DNA from: CAZPRW01 sp964577805
GTDB taxonomy: Bacteria; Verrucomicrobiota; Verrucomicrobiia; Opitutales; JAIRKQ01
Direction: 5' to 3'
NCBI GenBank assembly: GCA_964577805.1
Contig: CAZOAG010000001.1
Coordinates: 124,001-188,000 of the forward strand
Length of the DNA: 64,000 bases
This document shows, in pieces, positions 9,178 through 17,446 of the stretch. Within the stretch, counting starts at the first letter, position 1, and each line of letters begins with the position of its first letter. A program made the position numbers and the translations under genes. Under the pieces are notes generated by a model that ran no database searches, was not told the origin of the DNA, and saw nothing but the letters and a program-made list of their open reading frames with translations.

Positions 9178-10659
9178 TCATCTTTTTACACGTCGCGAAT
9201 GATATGCTCTTTTTTCTAATTTTAGATGATTTTCTGCAATTTTTGCCAATCGTACAAACGGGAATCCTATCATAAAATAAATTATAGCGACGATTAATCC
9301 TGTTCCGAAGAAATTGAATGTGTTGCTTGCGGATAAAGTGTATGCTTTTGTCAGTTCTACTATAGTAATTAATGACACTAATGATGAATCTTTTAATAAA
9401 GAAATGAAATCATTAGTTAGTGGTGGCAATATGAACGAAAATGCCTGTGGCAATATTACATGTTTTAATGACTGCAAATGATTCATTCCTAATGCCCGTG
9501 CAGCTTCCATTTGACCAAATGGCACTGCTAACATCCCCGCACGAAAATTTTCTGCTTCATATGCAGCATAATTAATCCCTAGTGCCAAAATCCCAGCAAC
9601 TAATGGACTGAGTGTTATTCCAATACACGGCAGTCCATAGAAAATAAATAGCAATTGTATGAGCAATGGTGTTCCGCGCAAAAATTCTATTATTCCGACT
9701 GCTATTATGCTCAACCAACATGGTGTGTACATTTTAACAAGAGCTAATCCCAATCCAAGGATCATTGCTAGTATCATCGATAGCAATGAAATGACAATTG
9801 TTACACCAGTAGCTCTGACGAACAACGGCAGCATGTCTTTGTAGATAGATGTCTGTTCTGGCGATGTTCTAATGTCTCTGATCGTTTGATGTGCGTTATT
9901 TTGTTTGGATAGCATTTTTTCAAATGCTGGGTTATTTATTCCCCATTTTTGTATAATCGCATTCAAAGATCCATCATTGTACATCTCATCTATCGCATGA
10001 TTGATTTTTTCTAACAAATCATGGTTTTTTTTATGTGTAACTATGGAGTATTTTAGTTCTCCAACGGTATCAATTATCTGTAGCTCTTGGAAATGTTGCA
10101 TGTAATATTGCGCAATTTGTCCATCGAGCAATGCGCCATTAATGCGGCCATTCACAACGTCAGATAATGCGAAATATTCAGTTGGGTATCCAATAACTTC
10201 AACTGACTTTAAATTTTTTGACAAAATAGATTGCGAGTTTGAATTTTTCAAAACGCCAATTTTTGTGTCATTACAATCGAGTATCGACGTTATTTTATCA
10301 TCATTCGAACGTACAACAAGTGCTAAATTACATGCATAATATGGCTTTGAAAACAATATATCACCATTCGTATATTCTCCAGCCGTTATTCCATTAATAA
10401 CAACATCGCATAAGTTTCTATATAAACCGGGGATTAATCCATCCCATTCATTTGGACAGAATTCTGCAACACGACCGATTTTATTTGATATATGATTAAT
10501 GATATCAGCTTCAAATCCAATAACATGTGTCAAATCACAATCTTGATAAAAAACATTCGGTGCCCCACTCTCCGGGTCTGCTGACCATCTTAATTGACCG
10601 TCATTAGCAAATAGCAGACCGTGCAAACAGAAAAACAATGTCAAAAAGATTTTTTTCAT
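9178..10659 (-). CDS. Fused periplasmic-binding protein and permease of a polar amino-acid ABC transporter
   Basis: One 493-residue chain joins two parts that are usually separate. Residues 1-18 are a signal peptide; about 25-245 form a family-3 solute-binding domain (glutamine, arginine or other polar amino acids). About 280-480 form a HisM/GlnP-type permease with roughly five membrane segments and the inner-membrane coupling motif 'EAARALGMNHLQSLKHVILP'. Fused GlnP-type importers are known in Firmicutes and other groups. The ATPase gene lies upstream and its stop overlaps this start by one base. The pair forms a complete importer. The exact amino acid cannot be told from sequence. Confidence 0.9.
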   Translation of the reverse strand: MKKIFLTLFFCLHGLLFANDGQLRWSADPESGAPNVFYQDCDLTHVIGFEADIINHISNKIGRVAEFCPNEWDGLIPGLYRNLCDVVINGITAGEYTNGDILFSKPYYACNLALVVRSNDDKITSILDCNDTKIGVLKNSNSQSILSKNLKSVEVIGYPTEYFALSDVVNGRINGALLDGQIAQYYMQHFQELQIIDTVGELKYSIVTHKKNHDLLEKINHAIDEMYNDGSLNAIIQKWGINNPAFEKMLSKQNNAHQTIRDIRTSPEQTSIYKDMLPLFVRATGVTIVISLLSMILAMILGLGLALVKMYTPCWLSIIAVGIIEFLRGTPLLIQLLFIFYGLPCIGITLSPLVAGILALGINYAAYEAENFRAGMLAVPFGQMEAARALGMNHLQSLKHVILPQAFSFILPPLTNDFISLLKDSSLVSLITIVELTKAYTLSASNTFNFFGTGLIVAIIYFMIGFPFVRLAKIAENHLKLEKRAYHSRRVKR

Positions 10660-11429
10660 TACATGTATCGTTTCAGAAATCGTCGTGTACGATCGTCTTT
10701 TGGATTAATAAAGATCTCATCTTCATCTGATATTTCTATAATCTCGCCATTTTCCATGTATATGATGTAATCAGACGCATCACGTGCAAATCGCATTTCA
10801 TGTGTGACAATTATTTGGGTCATTCCTTCTTTGTCGAGATCACGCATTACTTGCAACACCTCTTCTACCATTTCCGGATCAAGTGCAGATGTTGGTTCAT
10901 CGTATAACATTACTTTTGGTTTCATTGCTAATGCACGTGCAATGGCAGCACGTTGTTTTTGACCTCCTGATAGACTCCATGGATACCTATCACGCAAATG
11001 TGCCAGCCCAACCTTTTCTAATAACGACATTGCTAGTTTTTTAGCACGTTCAGGATTTTCTTTTTTTACTACTATTTGCGCGAGTGTTATATTATTCAAT
11101 AAATTTTTATGTGGAAATAAATTGAACGATTGGAATACCATGCCGACATTTTGTCGTAAATCATGAGCACGTTTTAATAAAATATCTTCATTTTTGCCAT
11201 TTGCGGGCATTCGTAATTTGACACCATCTATTGTGATTTCACCAGAATCAAATGCTTCCAAACAATTCAAACATCGCAATAGTGTGGATTTTCCACACCC
11301 AGAAGGTCCAATTACGGATACCAAATCCCCGCTTTCAATATCAAACGAAACATTCTTCAGAATCTTGTTTTCACCGTAACTTTTGTAAAGTTCTGAAACA
11401 TGAATTAACGGCTTTTGGCTGTGTGACAT
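10659..11429 (-). CDS. glnQ: Amino-acid ABC transporter ATP-binding protein (GlnQ/HisP type)
   Basis: The ATPase of the polar amino-acid importer. In its 256 residues I see Walker A 'GPSGCGKSTLLR' (about residue 41), the signature 'LSGGQKQRAAIARALA', Walker B 'VMLYDEPTSALDPE' and the switch His in 'IIVTHEMRFA'. The 'EPTSALDPE' form is typical of the polar amino-acid uptake family. The start codon ATG is followed by the strand 'LIHVSELYKSYGENKIL', as expected for the first beta strand and A-loop region. Its stop codon overlaps the start of the fused binding/permease gene by one base, so both are translated from one message. Confidence 0.93.
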   Translation of the reverse strand: MSHSQKPLIHVSELYKSYGENKILKNVSFDIESGDLVSVIGPSGCGKSTLLRCLNCLEAFDSGEITIDGVKLRMPANGKNEDILLKRAHDLRQNVGMVFQSFNLFPHKNLLNNITLAQIVVKKENPERAKKLAMSLLEKVGLAHLRDRYPWSLSGGQKQRAAIARALAMKPKVMLYDEPTSALDPEMVEEVLQVMRDLDKEGMTQIIVTHEMRFARDASDYIIYMENGEIIEISDEDEIFINPKDDRTRRFLKRYM

Positions 11430-11461
11430 CTTTTTTAACTTCCAGCTAATAAAACATACAA

Positions 11462-11929
11462 TTATCTGTCTTTTTGTACTTTTTTATCAAAAGTAAATAA
11501 TAAAATGATAACACCTGCAAAAATTGAACTATCTGCAATATTGAATGTTGGCCAACGGTAGTTCCATATATCAATACTGATGAAATCGATGACATGCCCG
11601 TAAGCAATACGATCAATTGTATTTCCTAATATCCCAGCACAGATAAACGGCAAAGACCATCGCTCAGACTTCGATTTCCATCGTCGATATAATCTAAAGA
11701 AATATACCAACATTATGATGCCGAGCATTGCAAGTATAGTTGAATAACCGCTGAACATGCTCCAAGCAGCACCTGTGTTATATGACAATATTAAATGAAA
11801 CCACGGTGAAATATCGATGTTGTTACCGTCGCATAAAATATTTTTTGCCAACATCTTCGTCATTTGATCGACGACAATGATCAAGCAAAAAACAATCGAT
11901 ATCGCTATATGGGACGATTTATTCGTCAT
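11462..11929 (-). CDS. lspA: Lipoprotein signal peptidase II
   Basis: Removes the signal peptide of lipoproteins after lipidation, in the inner membrane. Four membrane segments are visible. The two catalytic aspartates are in 'GNTIDRIAYGHVIDF' and 'FNIADSSIF'. The frame is open 10 codons further upstream, but the ATG at 11929 ('MTNKSSH') gives the usual N-terminus, about 155 residues, and overlaps the dksA-like gene by 11 bases. That overlap implies translational coupling. Order ileS, dksA-like, lspA is common in Verrucomicrobia, and dksA-lspA also pairs in Chlamydia. A lipoprotein substrate in this window is the outer-membrane channel at 38.6 kb. Confidence 0.93.
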   Translation of the reverse strand: MTNKSSHIAISIVFCLIIVVDQMTKMLAKNILCDGNNIDISPWFHLILSYNTGAAWSMFSGYSTILAMLGIIMLVYFFRLYRRWKSKSERWSLPFICAGILGNTIDRIAYGHVIDFISIDIWNYRWPTFNIADSSIFAGVIILLFTFDKKVQKDR

Positions 11930-12635
11930 CTTCTGTCTCAAAGTCTGAAAGGTCTTCATCCGACTGATCAGCTTGGAAAATTGATCCGCGAGAAGCTTCT
12001 GTTGGCCTAATTTTTTCCTTTTCCATCTGCCCTTCTATTGAATATCGTGCAAATGGAACAACTGTTAATCGTTTGGCTTCTATTGGCTTTCCTGTCAGCT
12101 CGCAGATGCCATATGTTCCATTATAAATTCTCCGAATGGCTTCCTCGATCTCAGTCAATGCTTCCTGTTCATTTGCCATTAAACTTATAGCAAATTCTGA
12201 ATTGAATGATTCAATGTCTGCATCAACTGTTTCTGCCTTATTGCGTCCAACATTGATTGTTAAATTTTCATTAGTTAATTTTGACAAACCATGTTTTACA
12301 TCATCCCGCAGTTTTAATAATAATTTGTAATATTTGCGATATTTTGCTGGTATTTCATCAGGGTCTTTATCACGTGTGATTGTTTGTTTGTTTGCTGATG
12401 GATTGAATCCCAAAATATCAGCAATAGATGCTGCTCCTACTTTTTGCTGTGTTACAGTTGATGATTGTTGAGCAAGGATGTCCTTTTTTTGTACTAGGAT
12501 TTGTTCGTCGTTTGTTGCTTGTAAATTTTCTTTTTTCTGTTGTATGGCAGCACGAGCATCCTCTATAGAAAAACAAGAGTCATCTTTCTGTTTTGATTTC
12601 GTTGGCAGCTTAAGAGAGTGTTTCTCAATCATCAT
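11919..12635 (-). CDS. DksA/TraR-family protein with long N-terminal extension and depleted zinc site
   Basis: DksA-like proteins bind the RNA polymerase secondary channel and tune transcription. Here the DksA-like part is the last ~130 residues: a coiled coil (about 105-165) and then the zinc-finger region 'YGICELTGKPIEAKRL'. Compared with C-x2-C ... C-x2-C in E. coli DksA, only the first Cys is kept; the others read Thr, Ser and Gly ('ARYSIEGQ'). The first ~100 residues are Lys/Gln-rich and look disordered, with an acidic tail at the end. The zinc-less form may be normal for this lineage. It sits between ileS and lspA and probably shares their transcript. Confidence 0.8.
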   Translation of the reverse strand: MMIEKHSLKLPTKSKQKDDSCFSIEDARAAIQQKKENLQATNDEQILVQKKDILAQQSSTVTQQKVGAASIADILGFNPSANKQTITRDKDPDEIPAKYRKYYKLLLKLRDDVKHGLSKLTNENLTINVGRNKAETVDADIESFNSEFAISLMANEQEALTEIEEAIRRIYNGTYGICELTGKPIEAKRLTVVPFARYSIEGQMEKEKIRPTEASRGSIFQADQSDEDLSDFETEDDE

Positions 12636-12647
12636 ACGTTCCTTTAA

Positions 12648-15461
12648 TTAATTTACTAATTCTGGATATTTTTCTTTCAATGCATCGTATGAGCGTTGTG
12701 ATACCATTCCAAACTCACCTGCTTTAATAAGATCATTTACCCATTTCCAACTACGCGGACATCGTTGACCATCTGCTTTCGCAATATTTACACTGCAAAC
12801 GTTATCAGATTCACTTACAACAAGCCCGACCTGCGAGACGATAAAAATTTCCGGCAAAATATCCAGATACTTTTTCAATAAATTTGACCTTATATCAGAT
12901 GATGATATCGTGACCGTGACTTTTGCATCTAACGATTGACCAATTAATTTTTCTTTTCGTGCGTGTTCTAGCTGCTCGTTTACGCTTTGCTTGAACGATA
13001 ACAGACTGTCTATGGCCTGTTCGGCGTCATTGTTTGTAGCGATATCATTTTCTTCAGGCCATTCTAACAATTGAACATGATATTTACTATTCCCATTTCC
13101 TTCTATGAAGAATGATAATGCTTCATCGCATGTAAATGTTATTATAGGAGCAAGCAATCTGATCAATATATTGAATATTATATGTATCGCTGTTTGAGAT
13201 GATCGACGTTCATGACAGTTATTTGCAAATGTGTATAATCTATCCTTCAAAATATCATGATAAATGGCAGATAATTCAACAGAACAGAATCTATTTAGCA
13301 ATTGGTATGTGCGGTGAAAGTCATACTCCTCGTAAGCTCTTGTGACGTCATTGATTAATTGTTTGCATTTTTGTAATGCCCATATGTCGATAATTGTCAT
13401 TTCTGACTGTTTTATCGCATGTTTTGAAATATCGAAATCATAAAGGTTTCCAATTTGAAAACGCAGTGTATTGCGTATAGTACGATATGTTGATGATACG
13501 TGATTTATGATATCGTCTGATATTGTAATATCACTACGGAAGTTTTCAGATGCTATCCACAAACGAATGACATCAGCGCCATATTTATTGATGTAATCAT
13601 CAGCTGTTTGTGGTTTCCCATCGCTTTTTGACACCTTTTTTTTGTCGGCGCCGACTATAAATCCATGTGTTAAAACGTTCCGGAAAGGAGCTCCTTGATG
13701 TTTAGAAATTACACTTGTCCACATAGATGACTGAAACCATCCGCGATGTTGATCACTTCCTTCAAAATATATGTCTGCTGGCCATGATAATTCTTTGCGT
13801 TGTTCTAAAACAGCACGATGACTATTCCCAGAATCAATCCATACATCGAGAGAATCTGTGCTTTTGACCATCTTTTTTGCATCCCATCCATCTGGCAATG
13901 GAACGCCATCTAATAGTTCTTCCTCTGATGCTGTGAACCAATAGTCTGATCCATGCTGCCCTATTTTATCAGCAATACTACGTATGACAGATTCATTCAA
14001 TAACGCCTCTCCAGATTCATTATAAAATATCGGTAATGGAGTGCCCCATGCTCGTTGGCGACTAATACACCAGTCATTGCGAGAATCAATAGCTGCTCGT
14101 ATCCGATTTTCTCCCCATGATGGTGTCCAATTGACGTTCGTTACAGCATCTTGCATCTCTTGACGCAATCCATTTTTATCAAGTGCGATGAACCATTGTG
14201 CCATAGCACGAAAAATTACAGGAGTTTTTGATCGCCAACAATGCGGATATTGATGAACATACCGTTGTTGTGCTAATAATGTATCACATGCAGACAGCTT
14301 TTCTATTACTTTTTCATTTGCCTTACAATGTCCATGATCGTCGAGGACGCTTATTCCTACAAGGTCTGCTGGGATTTGTCCATCATCAATGTATTTTCCA
14401 TCGTCGTCGATAGGACAATATACTTCTAGTTTATACGCCAATCCTGTATTATAATCTTCTAAACCATGTCCTGGAGCAATATGAACACACCCTGTACCGG
14501 AGTCAGTTGTTACATAATTTGCTAACACGATCTTGCTAGTACGTGAAATAAAAGGATGAGATGTCGTTAATCCTTCAAGATCTGACCCTTGATATTTTTT
14601 TACGATAGTATGTTCCGCTAAGTTGCACGTTTTTAAGAAATTTTCTACCCTGCTCTCGCAGATCAAATATCTTATGCCACTTGTTTCTAGAAGTACATAG
14701 GTTAGGTCTGGATGAACTGCTATTGCCATGTTCGAAGGTAATGTCCATGGTGTTGTTGTCCATATTACAGCGTATACTGGCAATGACGATTCAAAAAATG
14801 CCATAGCTTCATTGTCGAATTTGAATCTTACCCAAATTGATGGGCTGACATGTTCTTGATATTCCACTTCTGCTTCCGCCAATGCTGTTTTGCACGGAAT
14901 CGACCAATATACAGGTTTTTTACTACGATATACTAATCCCTGTGCTACACAATCAGCAAAAAAATGCAATATAGTACGTTCATATTCTGGGTCCATTGTG
15001 CGGTAATCATGTTCCCAGTCGGCTAAAATTCCTAATCGTTTAAATTGTTCACGTTGTGTTTGTATAAATTTTTTAGAAAATGATGCACATTCTTTTCTTA
15101 ATTCTGATGGTGTAAATGATTTTCCAGACGCACGTAATTCCTTGACTACCTTGTGTTCTATCGGCAATCCATGGCAGTCCCAACCTGGAATATACGGTGT
15201 TCTATACCCACGCATGGATTTATAACGAACAATAATATCTTTTAAAATTTTATTTAATGCTGTGCCGATATGGACATATCCATTTGTGAACGGTGGTCCG
15301 TCATGCAAAATGAATGGTTTTGCATCGGCATATTTTTGTTGAATTGCAGCATACACATTATCGTCTTCCCATTGTTTTATACGTAATGGTTCGCGATTTA
15401 CCAAATCTGCCCGCATAGGAAAGTCTGTCTTTGGCAAATTTAATGTATCTTTCAAATTCAT
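12648..15461 (-). CDS. ileS: Isoleucine-tRNA ligase
   Basis: Charges tRNA-Ile. The 937 residues cover a complete bacterial-type IleRS. The class I 'HIGH' motif is in 'GYVHIGTALNK' (about residue 64-70) and 'KMSKS' appears as 'KKVSKSDGK' (about 600). The CP1 editing domain with 'TTTPWTLPSN' lies between. The C-terminal zinc ribbon is changed: where E. coli has four cysteines (two CxxC pairs), this protein has one Cys and three Ser ('GQRCPRSWKW' then 'MVSQRSYDAL'). The fold may persist without metal. It is first in an ileS, dksA-like, lspA run, with 12 bases before the next gene. Confidence 0.97.
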   Translation of the reverse strand: MNLKDTLNLPKTDFPMRADLVNREPLRIKQWEDDNVYAAIQQKYADAKPFILHDGPPFTNGYVHIGTALNKILKDIIVRYKSMRGYRTPYIPGWDCHGLPIEHKVVKELRASGKSFTPSELRKECASFSKKFIQTQREQFKRLGILADWEHDYRTMDPEYERTILHFFADCVAQGLVYRSKKPVYWSIPCKTALAEAEVEYQEHVSPSIWVRFKFDNEAMAFFESSLPVYAVIWTTTPWTLPSNMAIAVHPDLTYVLLETSGIRYLICESRVENFLKTCNLAEHTIVKKYQGSDLEGLTTSHPFISRTSKIVLANYVTTDSGTGCVHIAPGHGLEDYNTGLAYKLEVYCPIDDDGKYIDDGQIPADLVGISVLDDHGHCKANEKVIEKLSACDTLLAQQRYVHQYPHCWRSKTPVIFRAMAQWFIALDKNGLRQEMQDAVTNVNWTPSWGENRIRAAIDSRNDWCISRQRAWGTPLPIFYNESGEALLNESVIRSIADKIGQHGSDYWFTASEEELLDGVPLPDGWDAKKMVKSTDSLDVWIDSGNSHRAVLEQRKELSWPADIYFEGSDQHRGWFQSSMWTSVISKHQGAPFRNVLTHGFIVGADKKKVSKSDGKPQTADDYINKYGADVIRLWIASENFRSDITISDDIINHVSSTYRTIRNTLRFQIGNLYDFDISKHAIKQSEMTIIDIWALQKCKQLINDVTRAYEEYDFHRTYQLLNRFCSVELSAIYHDILKDRLYTFANNCHERRSSQTAIHIIFNILIRLLAPIITFTCDEALSFFIEGNGNSKYHVQLLEWPEENDIATNNDAEQAIDSLLSFKQSVNEQLEHARKEKLIGQSLDAKVTVTISSSDIRSNLLKKYLDILPEIFIVSQVGLVVSESDNVCSVNIAKADGQRCPRSWKWVNDLIKAGEFGMVSQRSYDALKEKYPELVN

Positions 15462-15505
15462 CGCGCGAACTAGTAAACGTCGTGATTAAAATGTCCAGAC
15501 TGAAA

Positions 15506-16429
15506 TCATTGATGATTGTTATGTATGTTTTCTTTTTGTTTATTGACAATTAATGACATTATGATTGATATCAACAAAGTTGATGATATTACGATGATTG
15601 ATGTGATTGTTGATATTGGTGCGATTTGCGTACATAACATTTTTATGCCGACAAATATCAAATTAGCTGCGATGCCGTATTTTAACATTGAGAATTTTGA
15701 TGCTAAATGATTGACATATACGTATAAGGCCCGCAATCCAACAATTGCAAAAACATTAGACGAAAATACAATAAGTCTGTCCTGAGATACTGATAGTACT
15801 GCTGGGACAGAATCTGCTGCAAACATTATATCAGCACATTCTATTGCTATTACGCAGACCAATAACGGTGTAACATACCACTTGTTATTATATTTAGTAA
15901 AAAATGATAATTCATTTGATGAACGACGAACATGAAATGATTTTTCTATTGTTTTTAGAAATGTGCCATGAGAGGCAGTTGTTTCCTTTTTGTTGAACAT
16001 TTTTATGCCGGATAATATTAACATAAGTCCGAAAACATACATCAACCAATGAAAATGTTCTAAAACTGCTATACCGGCAAAAATAAATCCTAATCGCATT
16101 ATGACCGCACCGATTATTCCATATGTCAATGCTTTTTGTTGTGCATCTCCATGTATATGAAAATATGCAAATATTGACATGAACACGAATAAATTATCTA
16201 CAGATAGTGATAGTTCGATGATATAACCGGTGAAATATTTTAATGCATCATCATGTCCACGTGATAAGAAAATTATTCCACCAAACAATATAGCGATCAA
16301 TATCCATGCAAATAGTATATATGCTGATATTTTATGGTTGTGGTTGATATGTTCATGTTTTATAGCAAGAATATCAAGAATAAACCCACTGATGGCAACG
16401 ATGATAAAAATATACCACAAAATATCCAT
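15506..16429 (-). CDS. TerC-family integral membrane protein
   Basis: About 307 residues with 8-9 membrane segments, covering the whole TerC domain. Conserved acidic residues in membrane segments are visible in 'YIIELSLSVDNLFVF' and 'ECADIMFAADSVPAVL', the two family hallmarks. TerC proteins (Alx and relatives) are linked to metal export, mainly manganese, and to redox care of secreted proteins. The frame is open to 16528, but I prefer the ATG at 16429 ('MDILWYIFIIVAI'), which starts directly with the first membrane helix. The next gene upstream on the other strand (phosphatase) is divergent. The name tellurium resistance should not be read as function. Confidence 0.85.
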   Translation of the reverse strand: MDILWYIFIIVAISGFILDILAIKHEHINHNHKISAYILFAWILIAILFGGIIFLSRGHDDALKYFTGYIIELSLSVDNLFVFMSIFAYFHIHGDAQQKALTYGIIGAVIMRLGFIFAGIAVLEHFHWLMYVFGLMLILSGIKMFNKKETTASHGTFLKTIEKSFHVRRSSNELSFFTKYNNKWYVTPLLVCVIAIECADIMFAADSVPAVLSVSQDRLIVFSSNVFAIVGLRALYVYVNHLASKFSMLKYGIAANLIFVGIKMLCTQIAPISTITSIIVISSTLLISIIMSLIVNKQKENIHNNHQ

Positions 16430-16548
16430 AAACACGATTGTATATAATTGATTAAATTGTTGCAAATGTAATATTGCCAAAAATCTCAATTTGATGTTGA
16501 ATATTTTATTGTGTTTAAAATAATTCACAATCGCCTAGATATCAAGCC

Positions 16549-17007
16549 ATGAAAAAAGACATTGTCTTTGTTTGTTCAGGGAATACTTGTCGCAGTCCAA
16601 TTGCGGAGTATATCTTTCGTGATTTGCTAATTCAAAGCGGTCTATCAAATGATTTTAATAGTTTGTCAGCAGGATTATTTACATATAAAGATCTTCCGGC
16701 GACAGAATTAGCAATAGAATCAATGACAGAAATTGGGATTGATATTTCTTGCCATAGATCACAACCATTGACGCAATCGATTGTTGATAGATCTCATGCT
16801 ATTGTTTGTATGACACAAGAACATCATGTGTTGGTCATAAATAATTTTTCAGACGTGAGTACGAAATGTTATATGATGAGTCATCCAGATGTTGTAGATG
16901 TACATGATCCATTTGGAGGACGTTTGGATGATTATCGCCGAACACGGGATATCATACAAACAAATTTAAATAATATTTTTAAGATTTTTTGCGAAAATGA
17001 TAATTAG
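16549..17007 (+). CDS. Low-molecular-weight protein tyrosine phosphatase family
   Basis: The P-loop 'VCSGNTCRSPIAE' at residues 8-20 holds the catalytic Cys and Arg (C-x5-R-S). The general acid Asp is in 'DVHDPFGG' near residue 125. At 152 residues it is a normal single-domain phosphatase. In many Gram-positive and PVC genomes such a gene is next to rpiB, as here, where the two genes overlap by 11 bases. The substrate could be a tyrosine phosphate or a protein arginine phosphate (YwlE subgroup); the motif alone does not separate these with confidence. It leads a three-gene operon: phosphatase, rpiB, MalQ-like. Confidence 0.9.
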   Translation: MKKDIVFVCSGNTCRSPIAEYIFRDLLIQSGLSNDFNSLSAGLFTYKDLPATELAIESMTEIGIDISCHRSQPLTQSIVDRSHAIVCMTQEHHVLVINNFSDVSTKCYMMSHPDVVDVHDPFGGRLDDYRRTRDIIQTNLNNIFKIFCENDN

Positions 17008-17446
17008 TATAGGCAATGATCATGGAGGGTGCAATCTCGCCGTAAATGTCATCAAATTTCTTGAGAAGCACCATGTTGGTGTTTTTTACTATGGGACATT
17101 TGATGGTTCGACATCTGTTGATTATCCAGATTTTATATTTCCAGTAATAAATGACATTCGGCAAGGGAATAGTCAGTTTGGAGTTTTGATATGCAGGAGT
17201 GGTGTAGGAATGTGTATTGCAGCGAATAAATACAATGGTATTCGTGCAGTCAATGCAACTGTTCCAGAGATGGCAGTGTTATCACGTCAACATAACGATG
17301 CCAATGTTCTGTGCCTTGGATCCCATTTTGTTTCCAAAAAATCAGTCAATAAGATAGTTGAAGCATTTGTTACTTCTGAGTTTTTAAAAGGGAGACATTT
17401 GAACCGCTTAAATAAACTGTCAATGATTGAAAAATTGGAAAAATGA
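16997..17446 (+). CDS. rpiB: Ribose-5-phosphate isomerase B
   Basis: Interconverts ribose 5-phosphate and ribulose 5-phosphate in the pentose phosphate pathway. The 149-residue RpiB/LacAB fold is complete. 'GNDHGG' near the N-terminus binds the phosphate. The catalytic Cys is in 'LICRSGVGMCIAANK' (about residue 65), where the family usually has 'CGTGIG'; the Gly after Cys is Arg here, which is unusual. 'EFLKGRHLNRL' near the end matches the phosphate-binding C-terminus. It overlaps the phosphatase gene (11 bases) and the MalQ-like gene (4 bases, ATGA). Because of the altered loop, activity is likely but not certain. Confidence 0.9.
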   Translation: MIISIGNDHGGCNLAVNVIKFLEKHHVGVFYYGTFDGSTSVDYPDFIFPVINDIRQGNSQFGVLICRSGVGMCIAANKYNGIRAVNATVPEMAVLSRQHNDANVLCLGSHFVSKKSVNKIVEAFVTSEFLKGRHLNRLNKLSMIEKLEK

